Of a DNA stretch of 64,000 bases, positions 1 through 11,410 are shown in pieces. The position numbers were made by a program, and so were the translations under genes. Source of the DNA: Thomasclavelia spiroformis (GTDB lineage Bacteria; Bacillota_I; Bacilli_A; Erysipelotrichales; Coprobacillaceae); assembly GCA_018369555.1 (NCBI GenBank), contig JAGZCC010000002.1, forward strand, positions 1 through 64,000. The letters are read 5' to 3'. How positions within the stretch are numbered: position 1 is the stretch's first letter; every line of letters starts with the position of its first letter. The notes under the pieces were generated by a model. It was not told the DNA's origin and ran no database searches. It was given only the letters and a program-made list of their open reading frames with translations.

Positions 1-379
1 ATTAGTTACAGCCTTCTTAAACTTAAGATTAATTCCAAATAAAGATTTATTAGGAGATTTAATCAATCAAGCAGAAGGATTAGAAAGTGCAAATTATACT
101 AAAGCAACATTTGATGGCTTAACAAAAGCCTTAAATGAAGCTAAAGCAGTATTTGCTAATCCAAATGCAATCCAAGAAGAAGTAGATAATGCAAAAGATG
201 TTCTTGCAAAAGCTCTTGCGGGATTACAACCAGTAACAGCTGATAACACAGTAAAAACACCTGTAATTAATGGTGATATTACAAGTGTTAAAACAGGTGA
301 TGAAAGCTTAACAGGAATGTTTGCAACAATTGCATTATTAAGTGTAGCTGGATATGCAGCATTAAAAAGAAAAGATTAA
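1..379 (+). CDS. 3' end of a wall-anchored FIVAR-repeat protein (partial)
   Basis: The window opens inside this gene; codons run from base 2 to a TAA at 377-379. The visible 125 residues contain the end of one FIVAR helical repeat, one full FIVAR repeat (about residues 17-78) and a C-terminal sorting region. That region has VKTGDE, then a hydrophobic stretch (GMFATIALLSVAGYAAL) and a KRKD tail. This is the order of an LPXTG-type sortase signal, but with VKTGD in place of LPXTG. The sequence is nearly the same as the C-termini of the proteins ending at 5138, 11387 and 29864, so it is probably another secreted glycosidase. The catalytic part lies outside the window, so no activity can be given. 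Confidence 0.85.
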   Translation, partial: LVTAFLNLRLIPNKDLLGDLINQAEGLESANYTKATFDGLTKALNEAKAVFANPNAIQEEVDNAKDVLAKALAGLQPVTADNTVKTPVINGDITSVKTGDESLTGMFATIALLSVAGYAALKRKD

Positions 380-430
380 TATTAAATAATATTTAAGATC
401 GTTTTCTTTCCTCTTATAACTAATAAATTA

Positions 431-464
431 GGTTGCTGATAAAAAGATATCAGTAACCTTTTTT
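431..464 (+). terminator. Rho-independent terminator
   Basis: GGTTGCTGATA (431-441) pairs with TATCAGTAACC (448-458) with one G-U pair, followed by a T run. It closes the partial wall-protein gene. Confidence 0.85.
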
Positions 465-649
465 AATTTATTTGGAGTTTTTGAAAAAATAATTACAAAA
501 GTTCTAAATAGAAAAAATTTTTTATTGGATTTATAATTAAAATGTAAATAAGTTTCTTAATGATCTAAGGAGGTGAAATTAATAAAATTTTAAATTATGT
601 ATAATATTTCGATTAATGATTTTAATTTTGAGAAAGGAAAAATGAGATT

Positions 650-3600
650 ATGAATATTAGTGGAAAAAAAGTTGTTGCAGTTTTGTTATCAGCATTTATG
701 ACTATGTCAGTATTTTCAATAAATAGTGTAAACATTGATGCAACATATGAAACTGATGAAAATTATGTTGAATATACGAATACTTTATTTGGAACTAATG
801 TCGATGAAGGATCAACATCAGCTGGTCCATCATTACCTAATGGTTCTATTCATCCAAGTCCTGAAACAACACCACCTGATAACGGAGGATATCATCGTGG
901 AAATCCTGTAGTTGGTTTTGGTCAGTTATATACGCAAGGTTCTGGGGGAAAAAATCATATGGTAATTTCTTATTATCACCGCAAACTGGTGAAATAAAAA
1001 CAAATGATCGAGATCATGCTTCAAGTATAAGTGAAGAAAAAGGACAAGCAAATTATTATACAGTTAAGCTTGATAAATATGATATTAAAGCTGAAGTAAC
1101 ACCTAATCAACATTCAGCAATTTATCGTTTCACTTATCCAAAAAATGCGGATTCATCATTATTAATTGATGTAAGTAGGAAAATTGGTGGAGAAGTAGCT
1201 TTAAAATCTGGATCAGTTAATATTGATAAAGAAAATAAAATGATTACTGGTGGAGGTACATTTAGTAAAAACTGGAATCCTAGTAATTGGAATATGTATT
1301 TTGCTTTAGAATTTGATCAAGATATCGCAGAGATTGGAACATGGGATAAAAATGGTTTAAAAAATAATGTTTTAAGTTTAGAAAAATCATCTAATAAGGA
1401 ACATTTTGGTGCTTATGTAAAATTTGATACTTCAAGTGATCAAGAAGTTAATGTTAAAATTGCAATTTCTTTTGTAAATGTAGATAAAGCAAAAGAATTT
1501 TTGAATAATGAAATAAGTGGATTTGATTTTGAAAAAGAAAAAGAAGAAGCTAAAGATGTGTGGAATGAAGTACTTGGAAAAGTAGAATTAGGTAGTGAAG
1601 TTGATAAAGAAACAAAAGGTAAATTTTATACTGCTTTATATCATACTAATGTCCAACCAAGAGACCGCAGTGAAGATCATGGAACATGGGATGATTATTA
1701 TACATTATGGGATTCTTGGCGAACAGTATTTCCATTTTTACAACTAACTCGTCCAGAAATGGTAGCAGCAAATATTAATTCATTTATTAAACGTTATAAA
1801 GAAAATGGAAAAATATCAGATGCTTATATTCAAGGAAAAGAATATGTTTGTGGACAAGGTGGAAATGATATTGAAAATATTATTGCTGATGCATATTTAA
1901 AAGGAATTGAAGGTGTAGATTGGCAAGAAGCTTACCAAATAGTTAAAGGGGAAGCAGAAAATTATCGTTCAAAAAATTATGCAACATTAGGATGGAATAC
2001 TGGTGAAACCGAAGCTATTAATGGTGATAAGTATTCATGGCGTTTGAGACCAAGTTCGGCAACAGTAGGTTTTGCTTATAATGATTATGCTGTAGCGATG
2101 ATGGCAAAAGGTTTAGGTTATCAAGAAGATTATGAAAAATATATTCAATCTTCTAAGAAGTGGTTAAACAATTGGGATGAAAATCTCGAATCATCAGATG
2201 GTTATAAAGGGTTTATTCATAAAAGAGCAGCTAATGGAAGTTATGCAACTGTAGATCCAAGTCATTTTTTAGGATATGATGGTACTGAAATGAAATGGCA
2301 AGGATATGGTGATGATTTTTATGAAGCTGGAATTTGGGAAGGTAGTTATTCTCCTACATTTGATTTACCAACTCTTGTAGAAAAAATGGGTGGTAAATAT
2401 GAATATGCTAATCGTTTAGATTATGCTTTAGGAAAAGGCTATATTAATTTTGCAAATGAACCAGCATTTCAAACAATTTGGACTTTAGCAAGCGATGAAG
2501 TTCAACGTCCTGATTTAGCAAGTAAGTGGGTTGATGCATATTTAAGTAAATATACTGATGTTGGTTATCCAGGTGATGAAGATAATGGTGCAATGAGTTC
2601 TATGTATTTGTTTATGATGAGTGGATTCTTTCCAATGTCAGGAACTAATAATTATTACTTACATGGAACACGTTTACCAGAAGTTACTTACCATTTAGGA
2701 TCAGGAAATGATTTTGTTATTAAAGGAATTAATGTTAGTGATGAAAATATATATGTGCAATCAGCAACATGGAATGGACAGCCATTAACATCTTCTAAAT
2801 TAACTTGGAATCAAATTAAAGAAGGTGGAACTTTAGAATATGTAATGGGTAGTCAACCAAGTGATTGGGCAAGAGAAGTAGATAATGAAAATCCTAGTAA
2901 TGTAACTGAACTAACATTAGATGATTCAAAATTAAATGAAGGTATTTTAGCATTAAATTGGAATAAGGCTACTGATAATACACAAATTAAACAATATAAT
3001 ATCTATAGTTCAACTCAAGAAAACTTTGAATTAAATGATAAAACATTAGTTACTTCAACTAAAGATATCACTTATACATTTAATGTATCAAATGAAGTTA
3101 AATATTTTAAAGTAGAAGCAGAAGATTATTTTGGAATAAATCATTAAATGTGCCAATTATAAAAGTAGATATTTCTGATTTTGAAAAACCGATATTAAGT
3201 GGAGAAGTTAAATTAGATGAAAGATATCTTGATGTTGGCTTAGTTAAATTTAGTTGGCCTGAAGCAATTGATAATATTAAGATTAAAGAATATCAAGTAT
3301 ATCGTAGTGATAAAGAAAATTATGATTTTGATGAAGTGAGTTTTTTAACGACTACAAATGATTTAAGTTATTGTGAAACTAAACAAGCAGGGACTTTCTA
3401 TTATACTGTAGTTGCAGTTGATATTTTTGGAAATGTTTCAGATTCATTAAAATTAAAAGTAGAAAATAGTAGTGGTTTAACTGGTAAAAAATTAAATTCA
3501 TCAGAAAATATAGCAAAAAATAAAAATGTAACAGTTAGTGGTAAACATAGTGAAAAAGAAGATGGAAAATATGCTGTTGATGGCAATACTAAAACTAAAT

Positions 3601-5138
3601 GGTGTAGTAAAGATAATGAATCATCAGCAAATCCTAATTTCTGGCTAGAAGTAGATTTGGGAGATGTTTATCAATTAAATAAATGGGTTGTAAAACATGC
3701 TCAAGTTGGTGGGGAACAGGCATCATATAATACAAGAGATTTCAAACTTCAAGTAAAATCAGGAGATGAGTGGTTAGATATTGATAGTGTTGTAGGAAAT
3801 ACTGATTCAACAACATCAAGAACTTTACCTATGTTTGAAGGTCGTTATGTTCGTTTGTATGTAACAAATCCAACTCAAGCAAATCAAGCTAGAACAACTA
3901 GAATTTATGAATTTGAAGTATATGGTGATAAGGATTATTCAACGTTTACAGGAAGTATCATGAAAACACCAGGTATTGAAGTATCTGTAAATCACGCTGT
4001 TAATGCAAATGAAGATGCAAGTAAAGCCATTGATTTTGATCCAAATACAAAATGGAGTTGTCGAAATAGTAATGATGATAATGGATACTACTGGCTAGAA
4101 GTAAAATTACCACAAAAATATCGTGTAGATGCTTTAGAATTATTAAATGCTGGAAAAGAAAATGTAAGTTATATTACCAGAGATTTCCAATTACAAGTTA
4201 AAGAAAATGGTGAATGGAAAGATGTTTATAATGTAACAGGTAATCAAGAAAATCTTTATTATGCAAATTTAGATGCACCAGTTGTAGGTGATAATTTTAG
4301 ATTATTAATTAAAAAATTAGGTAATGCAAGTGAAAATAATGCAAGAATTTATGAATTCCATTTATATGGAGATAAAGTAGTCGATAGTGATAAAGTAGCT
4401 TTAAAGATTGCCTTAGATTTAGCTAATGCAATTACTGATGAAGATTTAGCTAATGTTGTACCAGTAGTCGTTAATGAATTCAAACAAGCAAGAGATAAGG
4501 CTAATGAAGTATATAATGATACAACTGCTAGTCAAGATGAAGTAGATGCAGCATTTGACAGACTTGCTAGTATCATGCAAAAATTAGAATTCTTCAAAGG
4601 AGATAAAACTGCTCTAAAAGCATTCATTGATAAAGTAAGTGATTTAGAAGCTGCTAAATACACAGAAGCTACATGGACACCATTCAATGATGCCTTAACA
4701 GCAGCAACTAGTGTATACAACGATGAAAATGCAATGCAAGAAGAAGTAAACAATGCATACAATGAATTAGTCACAGCTTTCTTGAAGCTAAGATTAATTC
4801 CAGATAAGAGTTTATTAGAAGACTTAATTAATCAAGCAAATGGATTAGAAAGTGTAAATTATACTAAAGCAACATTTGATGGATTAACAAAAGCCTTAAA
4901 TGAAGCTAAAGCAGTATTTAATATTAATAATCCAAATGCAACACAAGTTGAAGTAGATAATGCAAAAGCTGAATTAGAAAAAGCAATCGCAAACTTACAA
5001 ACAGTAAAAGCACCAGTAAATCATGGTGATACAACAGTAAGTGTAAAAACAGGTGATGAAAGCTTAGTTGGAATGTTTGCAGGTATAGCATTATTAAGTG
5101 TCGCTGGATTTACGTTATTAAGAAGAAAAGAAGATTAA
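650..5138 (+). pseudogene. GH92 alpha-mannosidase, wall-anchored, broken by two 1-base lesions
   Basis: Reading through both lesions gives one protein of about 1496 residues. Order along the DNA: signal peptide (650-740); GH92 catalytic region (about 750-2890; PSLPNGSIHPSPET near the N-terminus, GTWDDYYTLWDSWR in the core, DNGAMSSMYLFMMSGFFPM near its end); two fibronectin-III-like segments (2900-3450); two F5/8-type (CBM32-like) discoidin domains (3500-3920, 3960-4370); three FIVAR repeats (4390-4990); and a VKTGD sorting signal. The frame steps back by one base at the G5A6 run 944-954, where reading goes from ...GSGGKN to SYGNFLLSPQTGE, and again near 3136-3143 (FGI then SLNVP). Both fit loss of one base. 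GH92 enzymes are calcium-dependent exo-alpha-mannosidases acting on N-glycans or mannans. The first 115 codons end at 997. Either the gene is dead or the lesions are sequence errors; the first site is also slippery. Confidence 0.85.
4384..5138 (+). repeat. Shared FIVAR plus sorting-signal cassette, copy 2
   Basis: The 3' part of the broken GH92 gene is almost the same in DNA and protein as 10618-11387 and 29134-29864, and as 1-379 for its last part. Long identical runs surround the codons for KLEFFKGDK and LIPDKSLLEDLINQANGL. Confidence 0.8.
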
Positions 5139-5147
5139 TAAAATTAG

Positions 5148-5182
5148 ACTATTAATAACTTGATTATTGATAGTCTTTTTTT
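5148..5182 (+). terminator. Rho-independent terminator
   Basis: GACTATTAATAA (5148-5159) pairs with TTATTGATAGTC (5164-5175), followed by seven T. It ends the broken GH92 gene. Confidence 0.85.
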
Positions 5183-5232
5183 AGGTGTAAAAAAACGTAA
5201 AATTATTTTACATTTTTTTTAGATAGAAATAA

Positions 5233-5293
5233 TGTAAAAAGAATTACATTTTATCTAACTTATCTAAATAGTTTTACTATGCTATAGTATAAT
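5233..5293 (+). promoter_or_regulatory. Activator-type promoter of the second GH92 gene
   Basis: TGTAAAAAGAATTACAT, an imperfect dyad, begins at 5233 and runs on into TTATCTAACTT. The -10 TATAAT is at 5288-5293 in the context TATGCTATAGTATAAT. No good -35 is seen, which suggests an activator. The same arrangement, with the dyad start exactly 55 bases before the -10, recurs at 11509 and 12031. The gene-free stretch 5139-5450 otherwise holds the terminator and a roughly 150-base leader. Confidence 0.6.
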
Positions 5294-5450
5294 TAGGTAA
5301 AAAGTTTTACATAATTTTTACAATCTTTTTACTAACATGATATGTTTTTATCGTTGATATATGACATATAATTTTTATGATTTTAAAGGTGGTGATAAAG
5401 TTAGAGGGGATTAAGTTATTAATATAAAAAAATGAGAAAGGAGAAAACAA

Positions 5451-8400
5451 GTGAATAAAAATATTACTCGTTTATTAAAGGGAGCGTTAGCTTTTATAGT
5501 TGCATTTTCAACAATGGCGATTACTTCACCATCGAGAAAAGTAAATGCAGTTGAACAAGAAGAAAGCTATACTCAATATGTTGATCCATTTGTATGTACT
5601 GATGTTGACTATGGTCAATTATTCCCAGGAAGTGTTGTACCAAATGGATTAGTTAAATTAAGCCCTGATACATATCCACATAATACACTTGATCACGCTG
5701 GATATGATTACAGTAAATTACAAATTCAGGGATTTTCACATACAAGAATCGAAGGAGTTGGAGGTCAAGGTGCGGGAGGAGATGTTTTAGTTACTCCTAC
5801 ATATGTAGAATATAGTAAAAGACCTCAAGCTAAAACTCGTGCGATGAATTATACAAAAGAAGATGAATCAGCTAAACCAGGATATTATAGTGTTGAATTA
5901 ACACCTAAAACTGGAAAAGATAATGATGTTCAAGATAGTCCAGAAGTTGGTAAGATTAAAGCAGAGATGACAACTGATCAACGTACCGGTTTTCATCGTT
6001 ACACATTTCCAAAAGCTGGAAGTGTAAATATTATTACTGACTTAAACTATACTTATCATGGTACGGATATTAGAAATGCGTATGTAGATGTATTAGAACA
6101 AAATGATTCTACTACAGCTATTGGTGGAAGATTTAGTGGTAGAAATGTTGGTGGAAGTGGTAAATATACAATGTATTTTTACATGGAAACAAGCAAACCT
6201 GCTAATAGTGTAAAAACATGGAATGATACAACTTTAAGTGATAAAACTTCACAAAAAGGTAATGACATTGGAACAGTCATGAATTTTAATGTTAAGGAAA
6301 ATGAAGAAATTCAATTAAAAGTAAGTATTTCACCGATCAGTGTAAAACAAGCAGAAATTGATATGCATAATGAAATCAATGACTGGGATTTTGATGCAGC
6401 TGCTTTAAGAGCTGATCAAGCATGGAATGATGTATTAAGTAAAGTTAGAGTAGAAAGCTCAGAAATTAGTGATCCAACTGGTGAATTAAAACAATTATTT
6501 TATACACATTTATATCATATGTTCATGACGCCAGTAAACGCTACAAGTACAAGTGGAACATTTAGGGGAACAGATGGAAAGATTCATGAAGCTAATGATT
6601 ATACACATTATGATTCATGGACATTATGGGATGATTATCGTAAATATCCAATGATTGGATTGGTTCAACCAGATACATATAAAGATATGGTAAAATCAAT
6701 TGCAAATGCATTAGATTATGGAATTGTTACATGGTCACATGATAAACAACCTGTACCAAATGTAAGAACAGAACATGCTGTTGCTTTACTTGCAGATGGT
6801 GTGGCTAAAGGATTTACAGATATTGATAATCTAGAAGAAGCATATCGTGAGGCTATTAAAATTGCTAATAAAGTAGTTAAAGATGATATTGGTTATGTTC
6901 CTGGAAGAATGGATCAAACTGTTGAATATGCATATGATGACTGGTGTTTATCAATTATTGCAGATGCTTTAGGTCATGAAGAAGGGACTGAGTATTTTTT
7001 AGATCGTTCATTTAATTACAAAAATTTATATAAAGAAAATGCTGATCAAGAAACTATTGATGATGTAGAAAAACAATTTGGTTTATTAATAAGTAAAAAT
7101 GCTGATGGTTCTTGGAAAAATGTGGATCCAAGATCTTATAATGGGGGATTATATCAAGGAACTCATTGGCAATATACATGGTATTTATCAAATGACGTTA
7201 ATGGATTGATGGATTTGATGGGTGGAAAAGAACGAATGTTTGATGCATTATCAATGTTATTTGGTGAACATACTGATGGAAAATCAATTATGCATAATGC
7301 TGCTAACGAAGTGGAATTACATGCACCATATCTATTTAATTTTGCTGGCAGACCAGACCGTACCCAATATTGGGTAAGAACTATTTATACAAAAGAAACA
7401 TATAATGATAACTATACAGGATCATCAAATAAACCTCAAAAAATGTATAAATTAAGCCCACAAGGATATTTAGAAACAATGGATGATGATGCTGGAACAA
7501 TGGCAATGATGTTTGTATCAGCTGCAATGGGTATTTTCCCTATGACACCAGGAGATACAACTTTCCAAATTGGTTCACCATTCTTTGAAAAAATAACTCT
7601 AGATGTTGGAAATGGAAAAACATTTACAATTGAAGCTAATAATGTATCAGCTGATAATTTTTATATTCAATCAGCAACGTTAAATGGAAAATCATTTAAT
7701 CGTACATGGATTGATTATTCAGAAATTACTAGAGGCGGTACACTATCATTTGAAATGGGAGATACACCTTCTACATGGGCACAAAATGGAGTAACTGCAA
7801 AATCAAGTAGTGACAATGCCGATACATCAACATATGATGATGATGAAATAGCATATTCATCAGCAATGTTTGAAGAATCAAAAGCAAATAATGGATCATT
7901 TGATCAAAAAATAGTAATCACATTAAAAACAAAAGAATTTGCTGGAGAAATTGGAGAAGATTTAGTAGCAACAGGAAAGATCAATATTACTAATGTACCA
8001 GAAGGATTAAAAGCTTCAGCAATAAAAACAGAAACAAATAAAGTTGAAGTATCATTAAATGGAAAAGCAAAAAATCATACATTAAATGATAGTATCAGTA
8101 ATCTAACAATCGAAATAACTGACAAAGCAACAAATGAAGCAATAACAGACAGTATTCGAAAAACAAAAGATAATGTCAAAGTGATGTTTATTGATAATCA
8201 ATTAACATATTCACAATCAAAATTTAAAGAAAGTAAAAGTGATGATGGAGCGATTTTAGAAACATCAACAATTACTTTAACAGGAGATGCAACATTTACT
8301 GGAGAAGTAGAAGAAGATTTTGTAGTGACAGGAAAAGTACAAATTAACAATGTACCAGAAGGATTAACTGCAAAAATGATCAAGATAGACGATCATACAG

Positions 8401-11387
8401 TAGTATTGAGTTTTGAAGGAAAAGCAGTAAAACATGATGCGGATGTAGAAATCGAACTTGCATTTGCAAATAGTGCATTTAATGGTGCATTAGCTAGTGA
8501 AATTGATCAAAGTTCACGTGGAGGAATGACAGCATTATTATTAGATTTTGATTATGATCATACATCTAAATTAAGAAGAACAATGGCTGAAGCAACATAT
8601 ATAAATGCTAATGCATATACACAATCATCTTATCAATTAGTTTTAGATGCAGTAGCAAAAGGACAAGCGCTTTTAGATAAAGAAAATGCAACTAGTAAAG
8701 AGATTGATTTAGCTATTGGTGATATTATTGATGCTCAAGAACAACTTGCTATTCCAAGAGATGGATTCTCCATTCTACAAGCAGAAAGCAGTGATGCAAC
8801 ATCAGGAGGAAGTTTAAAAGTTGAAGGTTCAGTACTTCATGGAACATATGATGGTGCTTGGATAAGATATGATGCTCTTGATTTTAATGGTCTAAGTCCA
8901 AGATATTTAGAACTTCGCTATGATAATGCTAGCAATCGTTGTGCCAGCGATAGTCATTTAGAAGTACGTCTAGATGGTATTGATGGTACATTGATTGGTG
9001 ACGTTCAATTACCAGCAACAGGAACAGCATGGGGAAGTTATGAAACAGTTCAAGTAAAAATTAGTAATCCTGAATTATTAGATGGAAAACATGATGTATA
9101 CTTTGTTTTCAAAGGGACAACAGGTGATAAACCATATGTGGCTAAAGTTGATTATTTACAATTTAAAGAAACTGCTGATATTGATAGTGTTAAATTAGAA
9201 GCTGAAAAGAGTGATGAAAACTCAGGAAATGGCTTAAAGAACGAAGCTATCAACTTAGGTGGAACATACGATGGAGCTTGGATTAAATACAATAATGTAA
9301 ACTTTAATAATCTTGAAGCTGATACAATTAATGTACGTTATTCTACCCGTGTAGATGCTTGTGCATTAGATGCTCGTATTGAAATTAGAAAAGATGATAA
9401 AGATGGTGAATTATTAGGAACTATCATGCTACCTCTTACTGGTGGATGGAGTGATTATCAAACAGTAACTGCTGATTTAGATACTAATATTAATGGTATT
9501 CAAGATATCTGTTTTGTATTAAGAGGGACAAATGATGGTAGAAGACCATATGTAGCTAATATCGATTACATGGAATTTGTAAATTCTGGTGTAAATCATA
9601 TTGAAGCAGAAAATAAAGCTGATTGGTCAGGAGCTGAATTAAAAGTTGAAAATAGTACAGACAATACTGGAAAATCATTAACAAATATCGGAGGAGCTAG
9701 AAATAATGCTTGGCTTCGTTATAATGGTGTTGATTTTAATGGTAAAACAGAAATGACAGTACGTTATTCACATAATCCAGGAAGTGCAGGAACAAATTCA
9801 AGAATTGATGTATATTTAGACAATATGGATGGTAATCCAATTGGAACGGTTAATTTACCTACTACAAATGGATGGGCAAATTATACAGTAAGTAAAGCAG
9901 TATTTGATCAAGAAATTACAGGAAGTCATGATGTATATTTAAAATTACATACAGATGGAAGTGGTTGGGTAGCTAACTTTGACTGGTTCGAATTTGGTAA
10001 ACCAACAGCTAAAGTGGATAAATCACAATTACAAGCAAAATATGAAGAAAATGTGGCTTTACTTCAGGATTATGATAAATATCATTATGTTGGATTTAAT
10101 ATTTTTAAAGATAAATTATTAAGCGGTAGTGCTATAATTGATAAAGAAAATGCAACAGCTAATGATGTAAGAATTGCTATTAAAGATATTGATAATGCAC
10201 TTGCAACATTACAATATAAAATTGCATTTGATTTAAATGATTATGTCGAACAATTAAAAGATATTAATCAAGCTAATTATACAAAAGATAGCTATGTTAA
10301 TTTAATGGAAGCAATTGAAATAGCAAAAGCTATTCCAAATGATAGCGAATACGAAGTATTTAAAAAAGCATATGATGGATTAGTTGATGCTCATGCAAAA
10401 TTAACTGCATTAAATAGAACTGCTCTTGAAGAAATCATTAAACAAGCTGAAGCAATTGATTTAGATTTATATAAAGAAGAAGGAAAAGCAGAATTTAAAG
10501 CAGCATTAGAAAATGCAAAAACAGTTTATGAAACAGTTTCATTAACACAAGCACAAGTAGATGAAGCTGTAGCTAACTTAGATCAAGCAATTAAAGCACT
10601 TAAACCAATAGAAACTGATAGTGTCAATAAAGTAGCATTAAAAATTGCAGTAGATCTAGCTAATGCAATCACTGATGAAGATTTAGCTAATGTCGTACCA
10701 GCAGTAGTTGATGAATTCATTGCCGCAAGAGATGAAGCTAATGCAGTTTATAATGATGTTAGTGCAACACAAGAAGAAGTAGATAATGCATTTGATCGAC
10801 TTGCTAGTGTAATGCAAAAATTAGAATTCTTCAAAGGAGATAAAAAAGCATTAAAAGCATTCATCGATAAAGTTAGTGGATTAGATTCATCTAAATATAC
10901 TCAAACTACATGGACAGCTTTTGATAAAGAATTAACTGAAGCAATTGCTGTATATAACTATGAAAATGCAATGCAAGAAGAAGTAAACACAGCATACAGT
11001 GAATTAGTAACAGCATTCTTGAACTTAAGATTAATTCCAGATAAGAGCTTATTAGAAGACTTAATTAATCAAGCAAATGGATTAAACGGGGCGAACTATA
11101 CAAAAGCAACATTTGATGGATTAACAAAAGCATTAGATGAAGCAAAAGCAGTATATGAAAATCCAGATGCCACTCAAGAAGAAGTAGATAATGCAAAAGA
11201 TGTTCTAGCAAAAGCAATCGCAGGATTACAAACAGTAACAACTGATAACACAGTAAGTACACCAGTAAATAATGGTGATACAACTGCAAGTGTAAAAACA
11301 GGAGATGAAAGCTTAGCAGGAATGTTTGCAACAATTGCATTATTAAGCATTGCTGGATATACAATATTGAAAAGAAAAGAAAATTAA
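5451..11387 (+). CDS. Giant wall-anchored GH92 alpha-mannosidase (1978 residues)
   Basis: The start is GTG at 5451, nine bases after GAAAGGAG. Residues 1-35 are a signal peptide ending VNA. Residues about 40-780 are a GH92 catalytic module (YVDPFVCTDVDYGQLFPG, GFSHTRIEGVGGQGAGGD, HYDSWTLWDDYRKYPMIG, DDDAGTMAMMFVSAAMGIFPM), expected to be a calcium-dependent exo-alpha-mannosidase on host N-glycans or yeast mannan. Two related domains of about 95 residues follow (796-890 and 917-1010, each with ITNVPEGL or INNVPEGL). Then come a FIVAR-like segment (1044-1100), three CBM6/35-like beta-sandwich domains (1105-1240, 1245-1377, 1384-1515), about six FIVAR repeats (1524-1930), and a sorting signal with VKTGDE, a hydrophobic span and a KRKEN tail. 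It is far longer than a bare GH92 enzyme (about 750 residues). It is intact, unlike its left neighbour, and has its own promoter and terminator. Confidence 0.9.
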   Translation: MNKNITRLLKGALAFIVAFSTMAITSPSRKVNAVEQEESYTQYVDPFVCTDVDYGQLFPGSVVPNGLVKLSPDTYPHNTLDHAGYDYSKLQIQGFSHTRIEGVGGQGAGGDVLVTPTYVEYSKRPQAKTRAMNYTKEDESAKPGYYSVELTPKTGKDNDVQDSPEVGKIKAEMTTDQRTGFHRYTFPKAGSVNIITDLNYTYHGTDIRNAYVDVLEQNDSTTAIGGRFSGRNVGGSGKYTMYFYMETSKPANSVKTWNDTTLSDKTSQKGNDIGTVMNFNVKENEEIQLKVSISPISVKQAEIDMHNEINDWDFDAAALRADQAWNDVLSKVRVESSEISDPTGELKQLFYTHLYHMFMTPVNATSTSGTFRGTDGKIHEANDYTHYDSWTLWDDYRKYPMIGLVQPDTYKDMVKSIANALDYGIVTWSHDKQPVPNVRTEHAVALLADGVAKGFTDIDNLEEAYREAIKIANKVVKDDIGYVPGRMDQTVEYAYDDWCLSIIADALGHEEGTEYFLDRSFNYKNLYKENADQETIDDVEKQFGLLISKNADGSWKNVDPRSYNGGLYQGTHWQYTWYLSNDVNGLMDLMGGKERMFDALSMLFGEHTDGKSIMHNAANEVELHAPYLFNFAGRPDRTQYWVRTIYTKETYNDNYTGSSNKPQKMYKLSPQGYLETMDDDAGTMAMMFVSAAMGIFPMTPGDTTFQIGSPFFEKITLDVGNGKTFTIEANNVSADNFYIQSATLNGKSFNRTWIDYSEITRGGTLSFEMGDTPSTWAQNGVTAKSSSDNADTSTYDDDEIAYSSAMFEESKANNGSFDQKIVITLKTKEFAGEIGEDLVATGKINITNVPEGLKASAIKTETNKVEVSLNGKAKNHTLNDSISNLTIEITDKATNEAITDSIRKTKDNVKVMFIDNQLTYSQSKFKESKSDDGAILETSTITLTGDATFTGEVEEDFVVTGKVQINNVPEGLTAKMIKIDDHTVVLSFEGKAVKHDADVEIELAFANSAFNGALASEIDQSSRGGMTALLLDFDYDHTSKLRRTMAEATYINANAYTQSSYQLVLDAVAKGQALLDKENATSKEIDLAIGDIIDAQEQLAIPRDGFSILQAESSDATSGGSLKVEGSVLHGTYDGAWIRYDALDFNGLSPRYLELRYDNASNRCASDSHLEVRLDGIDGTLIGDVQLPATGTAWGSYETVQVKISNPELLDGKHDVYFVFKGTTGDKPYVAKVDYLQFKETADIDSVKLEAEKSDENSGNGLKNEAINLGGTYDGAWIKYNNVNFNNLEADTINVRYSTRVDACALDARIEIRKDDKDGELLGTIMLPLTGGWSDYQTVTADLDTNINGIQDICFVLRGTNDGRRPYVANIDYMEFVNSGVNHIEAENKADWSGAELKVENSTDNTGKSLTNIGGARNNAWLRYNGVDFNGKTEMTVRYSHNPGSAGTNSRIDVYLDNMDGNPIGTVNLPTTNGWANYTVSKAVFDQEITGSHDVYLKLHTDGSGWVANFDWFEFGKPTAKVDKSQLQAKYEENVALLQDYDKYHYVGFNIFKDKLLSGSAIIDKENATANDVRIAIKDIDNALATLQYKIAFDLNDYVEQLKDINQANYTKDSYVNLMEAIEIAKAIPNDSEYEVFKKAYDGLVDAHAKLTALNRTALEEIIKQAEAIDLDLYKEEGKAEFKAALENAKTVYETVSLTQAQVDEAVANLDQAIKALKPIETDSVNKVALKIAVDLANAITDEDLANVVPAVVDEFIAARDEANAVYNDVSATQEEVDNAFDRLASVMQKLEFFKGDKKALKAFIDKVSGLDSSKYTQTTWTAFDKELTEAIAVYNYENAMQEEVNTAYSELVTAFLNLRLIPDKSLLEDLINQANGLNGANYTKATFDGLTKALDEAKAVYENPDATQEEVDNAKDVLAKAIAGLQTVTTDNTVSTPVNNGDTTASVKTGDESLAGMFATIALLSIAGYTILKRKEN
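10618..11387 (+). repeat. Shared FIVAR plus sorting-signal cassette, copy 3
   Basis: The last three FIVAR repeats and anchor of the intact GH92 protein match the cassettes at 4384-5138 and 29134-29864 closely. The catalytic and binding modules upstream are unrelated or much more diverged. Confidence 0.8.
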
Positions 11388-11410
11388 TTATAAAATATTG
11401 TTAATAAATA

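Noticed and set aside
944..954. Programmed -1 frameshift as the sole explanation for the broken GH92 gene
   Set aside because: A second one-base lesion near 3140 lacks a slippery site, so decay or sequence error explains both more simply. Kept only as a possibility.
1240..3147. Independent gene starting at 1240
   Set aside because: Its first ATG is inside the GH92 domain without a ribosome site; it is the middle part of the frameshifted gene.
11065..11364. Minus-strand frame in the FIVAR region of GH92
   Set aside because: Leu-rich shadow of repetitive plus-strand coding; no ribosome site.
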